From: Undibacterium sp.
GTDB lineage: Bacteria > Pseudomonadota > Gammaproteobacteria > Burkholderiales > Burkholderiaceae_D
DNA length: 55,457 nucleotides
Assembly (NCBI RefSeq): GCF_030651495.1
Contig: NZ_JAUSFI010000040.1
Coordinates: 1-55,457, forward strand
Direction of reading: 5' to 3'
Within the stretch, counting starts at the first letter, position 1. The number at the start of each line of letters is the position of its first letter. The notes under the pieces were generated by a model that saw only the letters and a list, made by a program, of their open reading frames with translations, made no database searches and had not been told where the DNA came from. Both the position numbers and the translations under genes were made by a program. Positions 27,278 to 35,136 of this stretch are shown here, piece by piece.

Positions 27278-28960
27278 ATGGAAAAAATTTGGCTTAAGGC
27301 TTATCCCAAAGGCGTACCCGCAGAAATCGACTACACCCAGTATCGCTCCCTGGTACATTTACAGGAAGAGGCTTTCCAAAAGTATGCGAGGCGTAATGCG
27401 TATGCCTCGATGGGCAAGTTTCTGACCTATAGTGAAGTGGACCAATTATCTCAAAAGCTGGCTGCCTGGCTACAGAATACAGGGATGAAAAAAGGTGCGC
27501 GAGTCGCGCTGATGATGCCCAATGTATTGCAATATCCTGTCCTGATCGCCGCCGTGTTGCGTGCTGGCTACACTGTAGTCAACGTCAACCCGCTATACAC
27601 GCCGCGAGAACTGGAGCATCAACTCAACGATTCCGGTGCCGAAGCGATTTTCATACTTGAAAACTTTGCCGGCACGCTGCAACAAATCTTGCACAAAACC
27701 AAGCTACAGCATGTAATCGTTACCCGCATGGGCGATTTACTTGGCACCGTCAAAGGCACGCTCGTTAACTTCGTGGTGCGTAAGATAAAAAAAATGGTCC
27801 CCGCATATTCCTTGCCGACGGCGATCAGTTTTAAGCAAGTGTTGTCGCAAGCCAGCCGCCTGCGTTTAACAGAAGTCGATCTGGAGCATGAAGATGTGGC
27901 ATTTTTGCAGTACACCGGCGGCACCACGGGGGTCTCAAAAGGAGCAACGCTGACCCATCGCAACATTATCGCCAACATATTGCAATGCGAGGCATGGCTG
28001 CAACCGTCGCTTGGAGCCACACTGCAAGTCGAGCAGTTAAACATCGTCTGCGCGCTACCGCTTTACCATATTTTCGCACTGACAGCCTGCTGCCTGCTCG
28101 GTACGCGCGCAGGGGCAATGAATATCATGATCGCCAATCCACGCGACATTCCGGGCTTCATCAAAGAACTGGCCAAACACAAATTTAATATGGTGCCGGC
28201 GGTGAATACCTTATTTAACGCCTTGATGAATCATGCTGAATTTTCCAAGCTGGATTTCTCTGGACTGAAAGTGAGTATCGGTGGCGGTATGGCCGTGCAA
28301 AAGGCCGTTGCCGACAAGTGGTATGCAGCTACTGGCTGCCCTATCATTGAAGGTTATGGCTTGTCCGAAACCTCGCCCGGCGCAACCTTTAATCCAGCCA
28401 ATGCCACTGAATATTCCGGAAATATCGGGCTGCCTCTTCCATCGACAGAAATCGCCATTCTGGATGACGAAGGCAAGCCCGTAGCGCTAGGTGAATCCGG
28501 CGAAATCGCGATTCGCGGGCCGCAAGTCATGGCCGGCTATTGGAATCTGCCTGATGAAACCGCCAATGTCATGACCGCCGATGGATTCTTTAAATCAGGT
28601 GACATCGGCATCATGGATGCGCAAGGCAACACCAGGATTGTCGATCGTAAAAAAGACATGATCTTAGTGTCTGGCTTTAATGTGTATCCAAATGAGATAG
28701 AAGGTGTGATCGCCATGCATCCGGGGGTCTTGGAATGCGCCTGTATTGGGGTGCCGGATCTTCACTCAGGCGAGACAGTAAAACTATTTGTCGTGCGTAA
28801 AGACCCTGCGCTCACTGCAGAAATGTTGATGATGTATTGCCAGGAGCAATTCACCGCGTACAAAAAACCCAAGCACATAGAATTTCGCGACGAGCTCCCT
28901 AAAACCAATGTCGGAAAAATACTTAGGCGCGAATTACGCGATGAAAAAAAAGCGGCATAA
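27278..28960 (+). CDS. fadD: Long-chain fatty acid-CoA ligase FadD
   Basis: A 560-residue adenylate-forming enzyme. ATG 27278 is chosen because AGAGG precedes it and family members begin 'MEKIWLKAYPKGVPAEID'; the upstream extension from 27119 has no homologous look. Motifs: P-loop 'YTGGTTGVSKGATLTH' near 210, 'GYGLSETSP' near 365, 'GYWNLPDET' and 'TGDIG'-like 'KSGDIGIMD' near 440, and the catalytic Lys in 'TNVGKILRREL' at the end. It activates fatty acids with ATP and CoA for degradation or lipid synthesis. It is monocistronic and closed by a strong terminator. Confidence 0.93.
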   Translation: MEKIWLKAYPKGVPAEIDYTQYRSLVHLQEEAFQKYARRNAYASMGKFLTYSEVDQLSQKLAAWLQNTGMKKGARVALMMPNVLQYPVLIAAVLRAGYTVVNVNPLYTPRELEHQLNDSGAEAIFILENFAGTLQQILHKTKLQHVIVTRMGDLLGTVKGTLVNFVVRKIKKMVPAYSLPTAISFKQVLSQASRLRLTEVDLEHEDVAFLQYTGGTTGVSKGATLTHRNIIANILQCEAWLQPSLGATLQVEQLNIVCALPLYHIFALTACCLLGTRAGAMNIMIANPRDIPGFIKELAKHKFNMVPAVNTLFNALMNHAEFSKLDFSGLKVSIGGGMAVQKAVADKWYAATGCPIIEGYGLSETSPGATFNPANATEYSGNIGLPLPSTEIAILDDEGKPVALGESGEIAIRGPQVMAGYWNLPDETANVMTADGFFKSGDIGIMDAQGNTRIVDRKKDMILVSGFNVYPNEIEGVIAMHPGVLECACIGVPDLHSGETVKLFVVRKDPALTAEMLMMYCQEQFTAYKKPKHIEFRDELPKTNVGKILRRELRDEKKAA

Positions 28961-28973
28961 CACGCTTGCAATA

Positions 28974-29004
28974 AAAAAACCGCCTGAACGGAGGCGGTTT
29001 TTTT
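28974..29004 (+). terminator. Rho-independent terminator of fadD
   Basis: AACCGCCT (28978-28985), loop GAACGG and AGGCGGTT (28992-28999) form a perfect 8 bp stem flanked by an A-run before and a T-run after, so it can act in both directions. It lies 14 bp after the fadD stop. Confidence 0.92.
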
Positions 29005-29138
29005 CTGCGCAAAACAGCATCAATAGTCACTAAACTAGCTATGGATGTATTTTTCTATGAAGCGACACATCGACCACTGGATAGTAAAATTGACGCATTG
29101 CGTGTTGAGCGTTTATGCTGCAATTTTTAAACGCGCAA

Positions 29139-29870
29139 TTAGAAGCGGTAACCCACAGCGGCAAAAGCGACGATAGGATTCAGCGTCAAAGTCGTGCTGC
29201 TTTTTACCGTACCAACTTTAGTCGCCAAGGTGGTCAGATCCGCATCCGTTTTCAAATCAACATAAGTCAGGGACAAATTTGCATACCAGTTATTATCGAT
29301 TTGATAGCTGACACCAGCGTTAATGCTAGGTGAAAAACCACGGCTCAATTCGGCAGTTGTCACAGCCGCTGGTGAACCAAATTTTGCACCTACCACTTGC
29401 TGAAACCTGGAACTCAGTTCGACGTCAGAGTAACGAACATACGTTACGCCAGCACCGACATATGGACGCCATTTAGCCTTAGCCTCACCAAAAAAATACT
29501 TCACAAAAACCGTCGGTGCCCATTGCTTGGCAGTGCCAATCTGACCTACGCCAGCCAGCGTACCTTCACCATGCAATTTATAGGTAGGAGGTGCACCCAG
29601 ATCGGCAGCAAAGACGATATTGTCTGTATAGAAATAATTGATGGCGATACCAAGTGTCTCCGTTCTGGAAACGCCCGTGCCTGAATCAGGTATCGGGCCC
29701 AATGCCGGCTGCGTGATCGTCAACGGGGTACTAGAATCGTTAGGCGTAATATGCGCCCAGCCTACGTTAACAACAGTGCTACCTGCACTTTGTGCCAGTA
29801 CCGGTGCAGCACAACTGGCGAACAGGGACAGTACCGCGATTTTTGAAACGGCAGCTAATTTATGTTGCAT
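29139..29870 (-). CDS. OmpW-family outer membrane protein
   Basis: A 243-residue beta-barrel protein of the OmpW family. A signal peptide covers residues 1-26 ending 'APVLA'. The mature part shows the family pattern 'VNVGWAHITPNDSS', 'LGIAINYFYTDNIVFAADLGAP', 'WAPTVFVKYFFGE' and 'RPYVGAGVTYV', and ends with the terminal Phe ('AAVGYRF') recognised by the BAM assembly machine. OmpW proteins form small eight-stranded barrels that admit hydrophobic compounds. It lies convergent to fadD, possibly related to uptake of fatty acids, though that is only suggestive. Confidence 0.9.
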   Translation of the reverse strand: MQHKLAAVSKIAVLSLFASCAAPVLAQSAGSTVVNVGWAHITPNDSSTPLTITQPALGPIPDSGTGVSRTETLGIAINYFYTDNIVFAADLGAPPTYKLHGEGTLAGVGQIGTAKQWAPTVFVKYFFGEAKAKWRPYVGAGVTYVRYSDVELSSRFQQVVGAKFGSPAAVTTAELSRGFSPSINAGVSYQIDNNWYANLSLTYVDLKTDADLTTLATKVGTVKSSTTLTLNPIVAFAAVGYRF

Positions 29871-30388
29871 TAATTTACTCCAAAAGGATATTTTCTAATA
29901 CGCTGATTATTCAGTTTGCAGATTGAAAAATCAGCTTTTTAAAGATCACTTAAATTTTGGGATTTCTGGCGCATCCTTGTGCAGGCCAGGCAAAGCCAGG
30001 AGGATTCGCCAAATACGAGTCCGCAATAAAAGTGGAGGTGAGCTTCAAGCTGGCTCCCACTTGATCAATAACAGAGTAAGCCCTGATCCTGATTGCGTGG
30101 GTATCACTAACAATTTCTCAGGCCGAATTCTAACTCCCTGCACGATGTAAAATTTAGAGGTTTCCCTCAAGCATTAATTTGTACGATCACTCACTTGTAT
30201 CTCGCAGCCAAACAGTTAAAAAATACTCGACGTGATTTTTTTCTGCGCTATGCCATCAAACATGCAGATCAGCTAGGAATTTGAACTTTTTTTGATTAAA
30301 TGATGTCCACTTTGCATCAGCAAAAACAATCATCTTTCATGCACATACTGGATTCTCAAGAAAACCCTGAATACGTCTGGCAACAGCG
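29871..30388. other. Intergenic region between ompW and the histidine kinase
   Basis: About 520 bp between divergent genes with no convincing reading frame. A stretch near 29983-30010 (GCAGGCCAGGC followed by AAAGCCAGG) recalls the centre of the palindromic repeat family but lacks its arms, so I do not call it a copy. Promoters for both flanking genes are expected here; I could not pick a clear one. Confidence 0.5.
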
Positions 30389-31894
30389 ATGCTTGGCAGG
30401 CAAGACATATCCGCTATGTTAGCGAGGCTTTCTTTCCGTCAACTATTGCTCGCTGGCTTTGTATTCATCGCCCTACTTTTGAGTGCGACCTCGTTGCATA
30501 CTTTACTCACCCTGGAGCGACTGGCAAAGCACAGCCGTACCGTAGCTCGTCAGGCGGTAAAATTAACGGAAGATACCCAAAGATTAGACGAAAGAACTGT
30601 CGCGATGGAGCGCAGTGCACGCCAATATCTGGTGTTGGACGACACAGTATTTCGCACAATGTTTTTTACCGCTTGGCAAGAAGCGCAGACGTCTTTGAAG
30701 GCGTTGACATTGGCTATCCCAAACTTGCCAGCACAACAAGTGGCGGAATGGAATACGCAAAGCGAGCTTGCCTGGAAAATTTTACAAGAGAGCAAGCCAT
30801 CAAATAACAATAAACTTAGCGCACTAATCAAGCCAAATAAGCCAAGCACAACTAGTACAAACCAGCAAGCCCTCTATCAAGTCTTTATTCGCTTACCCGA
30901 AATTAACAATCAATTGGCTCTCGCCAGCAAACGTGAGATCGAGCGCCGGAATGATCTATCTCTGGCGGATCTGGAACGCCAACGCCATCTGTTAATGAGC
31001 TTATTGGTTGGCGCGATGATATTGGCGATACTGCTAGCCCTGTCCTTCGGCATGTGGCTATCTCGTCCACTGGCACAGATAGAGGCAGTAATAGAGCGCT
31101 TAGGCGAAAACAAATTTGACAAGACGATAGACGTGAGCGGTCCGGCCGATTTGCGTAAGCTAGGACAACAACTAGAGTGGTTGCGCCTGCGACTGGCAGA
31201 TCTGGAAGCAGACAAGGCGCGATTTTTGCGACACATCTCGCACGAATTGAAAACGCCACTGGCGGCACTACGAGAAGGTGTCGCACTATTGGAAGACGAG
31301 GTAGTCGGCACGCTATCACACCAGCAACGTGACATTGCGCGCATCTTGCGCCAGAACACGGCTTCACTGCAAACCCAGATTGAGGATTTACTGCGCTATA
31401 ACGCCGCCGCGTTTGATGCCCATCAGCTGCACCTATCGCCTGTCAACCCGACATACCTATTACATACGGTCATTGACGATCAGCGCTTGCAATGGCAGTC
31501 TCGCGGGCTGCAAGTGGACCTGATCGAAGCGCCCGGTCATGTCGGAAGTATTCTTGCCGATGCCGAAAAATTAGGTATTTCCTTGGCAAATTTACTCGCC
31601 AACGCTATCCGTTTTAGCCCTCTTGATGGAACAATCCGTTTCATGATTGACACCATCAACAATCAATTGTGTATTGATTGTATAGACCAGGGGCCTGGCG
31701 TTGCAACATCTGACGCGGCGCGTATTTTTGACCCCTTTTATCAAGGTATCAGACAAGCATCTGGCGCTCGCAGTGGCAATGGTATTGGTTTGTCTATCGT
31801 CGAAGAATACATCGTTGCGCATGGCGGAAAAATACGTCTATTACAGACGAATACAGGTGCCCACTTTCGGATTGAATTACCCTATGAACATTAA
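30389..31894 (+). CDS. glrK: Sensor histidine kinase, GlrK/QseE type
   Basis: A 501-residue membrane kinase. One transmembrane helix lies at about residues 18-38, a periplasmic helical sensor of about 170 residues follows, and a second helix at about 208-230 ('LLVGAMILAILLALSFGMWL') leads into a HAMP-like linker. The HisKA box is 'FLRHISHELKTPLAALREG' with His 285; the ATPase has N-box 'NLLANAIRFSP', G1 'DQGPGV' and G2 'GNGIGLSIV'. A start at ATG 30416 is also possible. It overlaps the next gene by 11 bp and the response regulator follows, reproducing the enterobacterial qseE-qseG-qseF order. Confidence 0.88.
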   Translation: MLGRQDISAMLARLSFRQLLLAGFVFIALLLSATSLHTLLTLERLAKHSRTVARQAVKLTEDTQRLDERTVAMERSARQYLVLDDTVFRTMFFTAWQEAQTSLKALTLAIPNLPAQQVAEWNTQSELAWKILQESKPSNNNKLSALIKPNKPSTTSTNQQALYQVFIRLPEINNQLALASKREIERRNDLSLADLERQRHLLMSLLVGAMILAILLALSFGMWLSRPLAQIEAVIERLGENKFDKTIDVSGPADLRKLGQQLEWLRLRLADLEADKARFLRHISHELKTPLAALREGVALLEDEVVGTLSHQQRDIARILRQNTASLQTQIEDLLRYNAAAFDAHQLHLSPVNPTYLLHTVIDDQRLQWQSRGLQVDLIEAPGHVGSILADAEKLGISLANLLANAIRFSPLDGTIRFMIDTINNQLCIDCIDQGPGVATSDAARIFDPFYQGIRQASGARSGNGIGLSIVEEYIVAHGGKIRLLQTNTGAHFRIELPYEH

Positions 31895-32498
31895 GTCGTT
31901 GCCCCATCGCCCCCTATTCTCTTACCTCAGTGGAGTATGCTGCCTATGCACCCTACTGGCGGCATGCAATACGGTACCTGCAGCACCAGAACGACCAACA
32001 GTTGCAACGCGTGTGCCAGCGGAACAGAGCGTGACAACTGAAACTGACGATTTATTGGCGTACTACAAGAAAACACGCGCTTTGCCGCAAGCTGAGCTGG
32101 CAAAACTCATGGCCGATTTAAATGCGTCCACGCCGTCTCTCAAGAGACACTATCACGATATGCAAAAAGCCATCGTTCTCGGGTTCCTGCGCGGAAATAG
32201 CGATCTGCTTCGCGCCCAAGTGATCTTGGACGGCATTCTTAAATCAAGTGAAGCGGAGGCCGAAAAAATCAAGCCGCTGGCCTTTTTACTGAGCAATAAC
32301 TATGGTGAATGGCGCCGACTGGATGACAACATCGAAAAACAAAATCAACAAGTCAAAGAGCTGCAGCGTCGCGCAGAACAGTTAAACCAAAAACTGGAAG
32401 ACTTAAAAGCGATAGAGCGTCAGTTGCCGTCAAGATCCCGCAACCCAAGCAATGGCAACCTCGTGCTCCCACCACCGAACGCTGAAGTTAAACAGTAA
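31884..32498 (+). CDS. QseG-like lipoprotein between kinase and regulator
   Basis: A 204-residue protein starting at ATG 31884 inside the end of the kinase gene; the longer frame from 31701 is an artefact of overlap. A signal peptide ends in the lipobox 'LLAAC' with Cys 28, marking a lipoprotein. The mature part is helical, with a coiled coil near residues 150-185 ('IEKQNQQVKELQRRAEQL'). Its position between a QseE-type kinase and a QseF-type regulator matches QseG, an outer-membrane lipoprotein that in E. coli controls the kinase. Sequence similarity to QseG cannot be judged here; the assignment rests on position and architecture. Confidence 0.7.
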   Translation: MNIKSLPHRPLFSYLSGVCCLCTLLAACNTVPAAPERPTVATRVPAEQSVTTETDDLLAYYKKTRALPQAELAKLMADLNASTPSLKRHYHDMQKAIVLGFLRGNSDLLRAQVILDGILKSSEAEAEKIKPLAFLLSNNYGEWRRLDDNIEKQNQQVKELQRRAEQLNQKLEDLKAIERQLPSRSRNPSNGNLVLPPPNAEVKQ

Positions 32499-32520
32499 AA
32501 ATTTACGATAAAAAGAAGCC

Positions 32521-33909
32521 ATGAGCACAATCAATCACCAAGCCCCTATTTTATTGGTCGATGACGATCCCGATCTATTGACGCTCATCTCAATGCGTCT
32601 AAGCGCTGCCGGCTATCGCGTCACTGCTGTTGATAGTGCCGAAGCGGCGCTGACCAGGATGGCGATAGAAATGCCCGCCTTGGTTATCAGCGATATACGT
32701 CTGCCTGGCCGTGATGGCTTGGCCTTGTTTAATGATATACGCAGCCAACATCCAGCGTTGCCGGTCATACTGCTGACCGCACACGGCACGATACCGGATG
32801 CGGTTGAAGCGACCTCACGCGGTGCCTATGCCTATCTGACCAAACCCTTCGATGGTCATGTCTTGCTAGATAAGGTGGCACATGCATTGAGCTTGAGCGG
32901 TACCTATCCTGCCAATACGAATAAGGATGAGACCTGGCGTGCCGAGTTAATCAGCCGTAGCCAGCGTATGGCCGACATGCTGGCGGAAGCCAGGCTGGTG
33001 GCAAGCACGGATGCCAGTGTTTTACTCCAAGGCGAAAGTGGCACCGGTAAAGAATTGCTGGCGCGCGCAATACATCGCGCCAGCCCCAGGGCAAAAGCGC
33101 CTTTCATCGCCGTCAATTGCGGTGCCATACCAGAGCAATTGCTTGAGTCAGAATTGTTTGGCCACGTGAAAGGTTCATTCACTGGTGCTATTACCCATCG
33201 GCATGGGCTGTTTCAATCCGCTAATGGCGGCACCTTATTTTTAGACGAAATTGGCGACATGCCCCTTCCTTTGCAAGTGAAATTATTGCGGGTATTGCAG
33301 GAGCGATCAGTCCGGCAGGTGGGTGCCGATCAGGCGACCAGTATCGATGTACGGATACTGTCGGCCACCCATCGCGACCTCGATAGTGCGATGCGCGAGG
33401 GCCAGTTCCGTGAAGATCTTTACTACCGGCTCAATGTCGTTACGCTGACGCTGCCATCGCTGGCAGAACGGCGCGAAGACATTGCGCTACTTGCGAACCA
33501 TTTTCGCCAGACACTGACAGAAAAATACCAGAAACGGATTCACGGTTTCGCCCCGGATGCGCTTGCTGCGCTGATGGCGGCCCCGTGGCCAGGTAATGTG
33601 CGCCAATTGCATAATGTAGTCGAACAAGTTTGTGCTCTCGCCACCGCGCCACTGATACCGCTATCGTTAGTGCAACGCGCATTAAGGGTGCCATCTTTAG
33701 AGGTGTTGAGCTATACCGAGGCAAAACAAAAATTTGAACGTGACTACCTGATACAACTATTAAAACTCACCGACGGCAACGTGTCTGATGCTGCAAGACT
33801 GGCAGATCGTAACCGCACCGAATTCTACCGTTTGCTACAAAAACACGAATTAACAGCGAGCCTGTTCAGGGGCGATGGCGAGGCTGTCGCTGGTGAGCGA
33901 CAGCAATAA
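32521..33909 (+). CDS. glrR: Sigma54-dependent response regulator, GlrR/QseF type
   Basis: A 462-residue NtrC-family activator. The receiver domain has the acidic pocket 'VDDD' (13-16) and phosphorylation site Asp 58 in 'VISDIRLPG'. The AAA+ domain has Walker A 'GESGTGKE' (171-178), the sigma54-contact loop as 'GSFTGA' (218-223, Ser replacing the usual Ala), Walker B 'GGTLFLDEIGDMPL' and an R-finger region. The C-terminus ends in a helix-turn-helix ('NVSDAARLADRNRTEFYRLL'). It pairs with the kinase upstream. In Enterobacteria this system drives sRNA and envelope genes; targets here are unknown. Confidence 0.9.
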   Translation: MSTINHQAPILLVDDDPDLLTLISMRLSAAGYRVTAVDSAEAALTRMAIEMPALVISDIRLPGRDGLALFNDIRSQHPALPVILLTAHGTIPDAVEATSRGAYAYLTKPFDGHVLLDKVAHALSLSGTYPANTNKDETWRAELISRSQRMADMLAEARLVASTDASVLLQGESGTGKELLARAIHRASPRAKAPFIAVNCGAIPEQLLESELFGHVKGSFTGAITHRHGLFQSANGGTLFLDEIGDMPLPLQVKLLRVLQERSVRQVGADQATSIDVRILSATHRDLDSAMREGQFREDLYYRLNVVTLTLPSLAERREDIALLANHFRQTLTEKYQKRIHGFAPDALAALMAAPWPGNVRQLHNVVEQVCALATAPLIPLSLVQRALRVPSLEVLSYTEAKQKFERDYLIQLLKLTDGNVSDAARLADRNRTEFYRLLQKHELTASLFRGDGEAVAGERQQ

Positions 33910-34132
33910 GCATTTAAAAATCAATGGCTTACGGTTTTGTGTTTTTTACCTGTCGTCACAACCCGACATTTTTTCGATAAGACCTGTCTATTTACTAGAA
34001 AATTCGCCTTGCATTACTGATAAGCCATTGAATATAAACAGTTTTTATACAGGTGACATGGTCTGTGCAGTAAGTTTAAACAGTAGCGCCAATACGACGT
34101 TGCTTTAAACCTGAAACTTAAAAGGATTTACC

Positions 34133-34492
34133 ATGCAAAAACGTAAACTGATCGCCCCTGTATTGTCTGCCATCACGGTCGCCATTTTATCTATGAGCGC
34201 CGTCACTTCCTTCGCTGCCGCACCGGTGGCGATCGCGCAAGCTGAAGCACCAAGCATGACCCAGAAAGCAGCGGTCGCAATAGAAGATTCAGTGATTACT
34301 GCCAAAGTAAAGCGTGCTCTGGTATCGGATAAAGAAGTCTCTGCGCTGAAGATTAATGTTGCCACCAAAGGCGGTGTTGTTATCCTGACTGGCGCTATAC
34401 CGTCTGCCGCAGCTGGTGATCGCGTCGTCAAAATGGTGGCAGTGATTGAGGGTGTAAAAGACATCCAAAGCGAACTGCAAGTCAAAGGCTAA
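34133..34492 (+). CDS. Periplasmic BON-domain protein
   Basis: A 119-residue secreted protein. A signal peptide covers about residues 1-28 ('SAVTSFA'). One BON domain at about 50-117 has 'DSVITAKVKRALVSDKEVSALKINVATKGGVVILTG' (quoted in part) and 'RVVKMVAVIEGVKDIQSEL', matching OsmY and related proteins that bind envelope phospholipid. AAGGA precedes the ATG. It follows the two-component locus by 223 bp on the same strand and might be a target of it, but no sigma54 promoter is clear in that gap. Confidence 0.85.
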   Translation: MQKRKLIAPVLSAITVAILSMSAVTSFAAAPVAIAQAEAPSMTQKAAVAIEDSVITAKVKRALVSDKEVSALKINVATKGGVVILTGAIPSAAAGDRVVKMVAVIEGVKDIQSELQVKG

Positions 34493-34494
34493 AA

Positions 34495-34543
34495 AATTAA
34501 GCTGAATAATTAAGCCGAACAATTAAGCCGAACAATTAAGCCG
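34495..34543. repeat. 13-bp tandem repeat after the BON gene
   Basis: Nearly four copies of AATTAAGCCGAAC follow the stop codon directly; the first copy has two differences. A small stem GGCGGG (34563-34568) / CCCGCC (34576-34581) comes after, without a T-run, and may mark the transcript end. Confidence 0.85.
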
Positions 34544-34594
34544 CTACCCGTCGACTAAAATCGGCGGGTTTAATGCCCGCCTTGACTGCTCTGC

Positions 34595-34624
34595 TTGACG
34601 CAACACCCAAAGTTCATTTATAGT
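34595..34624 (+). promoter_or_regulatory. Probable sigma70 promoter of the leu leader
   Basis: TTGACG (34595-34600), an 18 bp spacer and TATAGT (34619-34624). Transcription would begin about 6-8 bases after the -10 box, at 34630-34632, which is on the ATG of the first leucine-rich ORF. The mRNA would then be leaderless or nearly so. The hexamers are seen; activity is inferred. Confidence 0.6.
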
Positions 34625-34630
34625 CAAATC

Positions 34631-34759
34631 ATGTCTTCTACATCGATCACATCTACTGCCTCATCAATGACCCGCGCCAGGAAAAACCTGCTGCTGGCGT
34701 CTTCGGCATGGATGCTGCTAACTCTGCTAGCGCTACTGGCAACGCTACTAGGTAAATAA
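34631..34759 (+). CDS. Leucine-rich short ORF 1, candidate leu leader peptide
   Basis: A 42-codon ORF whose second half reads 'NLLLASSAWMLLTLLALLA', with 11 Leu in total, encoded by six CTG and five CTA codons. CTA is normally a rare codon. It lies directly at the proposed promoter with no ribosome-binding site, consistent with translation from a 5'-terminal AUG as known for rhizobial trpL. Its position about 375 bp ahead of leuA fits a leader whose translation senses leucine supply. The alternative is a small single-helix membrane protein. It is too short for usual gene callers. Confidence 0.55.
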   Translation: MSSTSITSTASSMTRARKNLLLASSAWMLLTLLALLATLLGK

Positions 34760-34819
34760 TCACCAGTAGCAACATCGGCAACATCGTTTTATCTCTCGAA
34801 TCACCCACCAGCATCATCC

Positions 34820-34845
34820 GAGTTAGCCAGCGGCTAACTCTTATT
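34820..34845 (+). promoter_or_regulatory. Hairpin after leader ORF 1, possible attenuator
   Basis: GAGTTAGCC (34820-34828), loop AGC and GGCTAACTC (34832-34840) form a perfect 9 bp stem followed by TTATT. The left arm GAGTTAGC is also fully complementary to GCTAACTC at 34717-34724, inside the leucine codons of ORF 1, so two mutually exclusive pairings exist. The U-run is weak, so full termination is uncertain. Confidence 0.5.
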
Positions 34846-34857
34846 AAAAAGCGCAAT

Positions 34858-35001
34858 ATGCATTGCATCACGAACCCTGTAACGAACATCTCTGGCGCCG
34901 CTGTCGCTACGATGTTCTTTGCCCGTTCGTCGCAGGCAGAATCCACTTTATCAGTAACCCTACTGACGCTACTGGCACTACTGCGATTACTGACCGGTTA
35001 A
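34858..35001 (+). CDS. Leucine-rich short ORF 2, second candidate leader peptide
   Basis: A 47-codon ORF (ATG 34858; internal ATG 34912) ending 'LSVTLLTLLALLRLLTG', with nine Leu in the last 17 residues coded by CTA, CTG and TTA. The core 'LLTLLALL' is shared with ORF 1, suggesting duplication. No good ribosome site is visible. A stem CTGACCGG (34990-34997) / CCGGTTAG (35030-35037), with one G-T pair and an inner GGCC/GGCC pairing, overlaps its stop codon, so translation of the ORF would disturb the structure ahead of leuA. Confidence 0.45.
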   Translation: MHCITNPVTNISGAAVATMFFARSSQAESTLSVTLLTLLALLRLLTG

Positions 35002-35136
35002 CTGGCCTTGCGTTAGCTTCATGTGGCCGCCGGTTAGCCTGTTTGCCACTTCCCCCCATTTTGAATTTATCCGCTCTGACCTAGTGTAATTTCACGCTAT
35101 GGCGAGCCGACGTTTATTACAAGAAAGAAGCACGTG

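Noticed and set aside
29983..30010. Possible fifth copy of the palindromic repeat
   Set aside because: Only a short core-like stretch is present and the complementary arms are missing.
30377..30393. CTGGCAACAGCGATGCT, a sigma54-like -24/-12 match before the kinase gene
   Set aside because: GG-N10-GC spacing fits, but it overlaps the likely start codon at 30389 and would leave only about a dozen bases before the alternative start at 30416; several consensus bases differ.
33875..34108. 77-codon ORF overlapping the end of glrR and the spacer before the BON gene
   Set aside because: It begins inside glrR in another frame and shows no domain or initiation signal.
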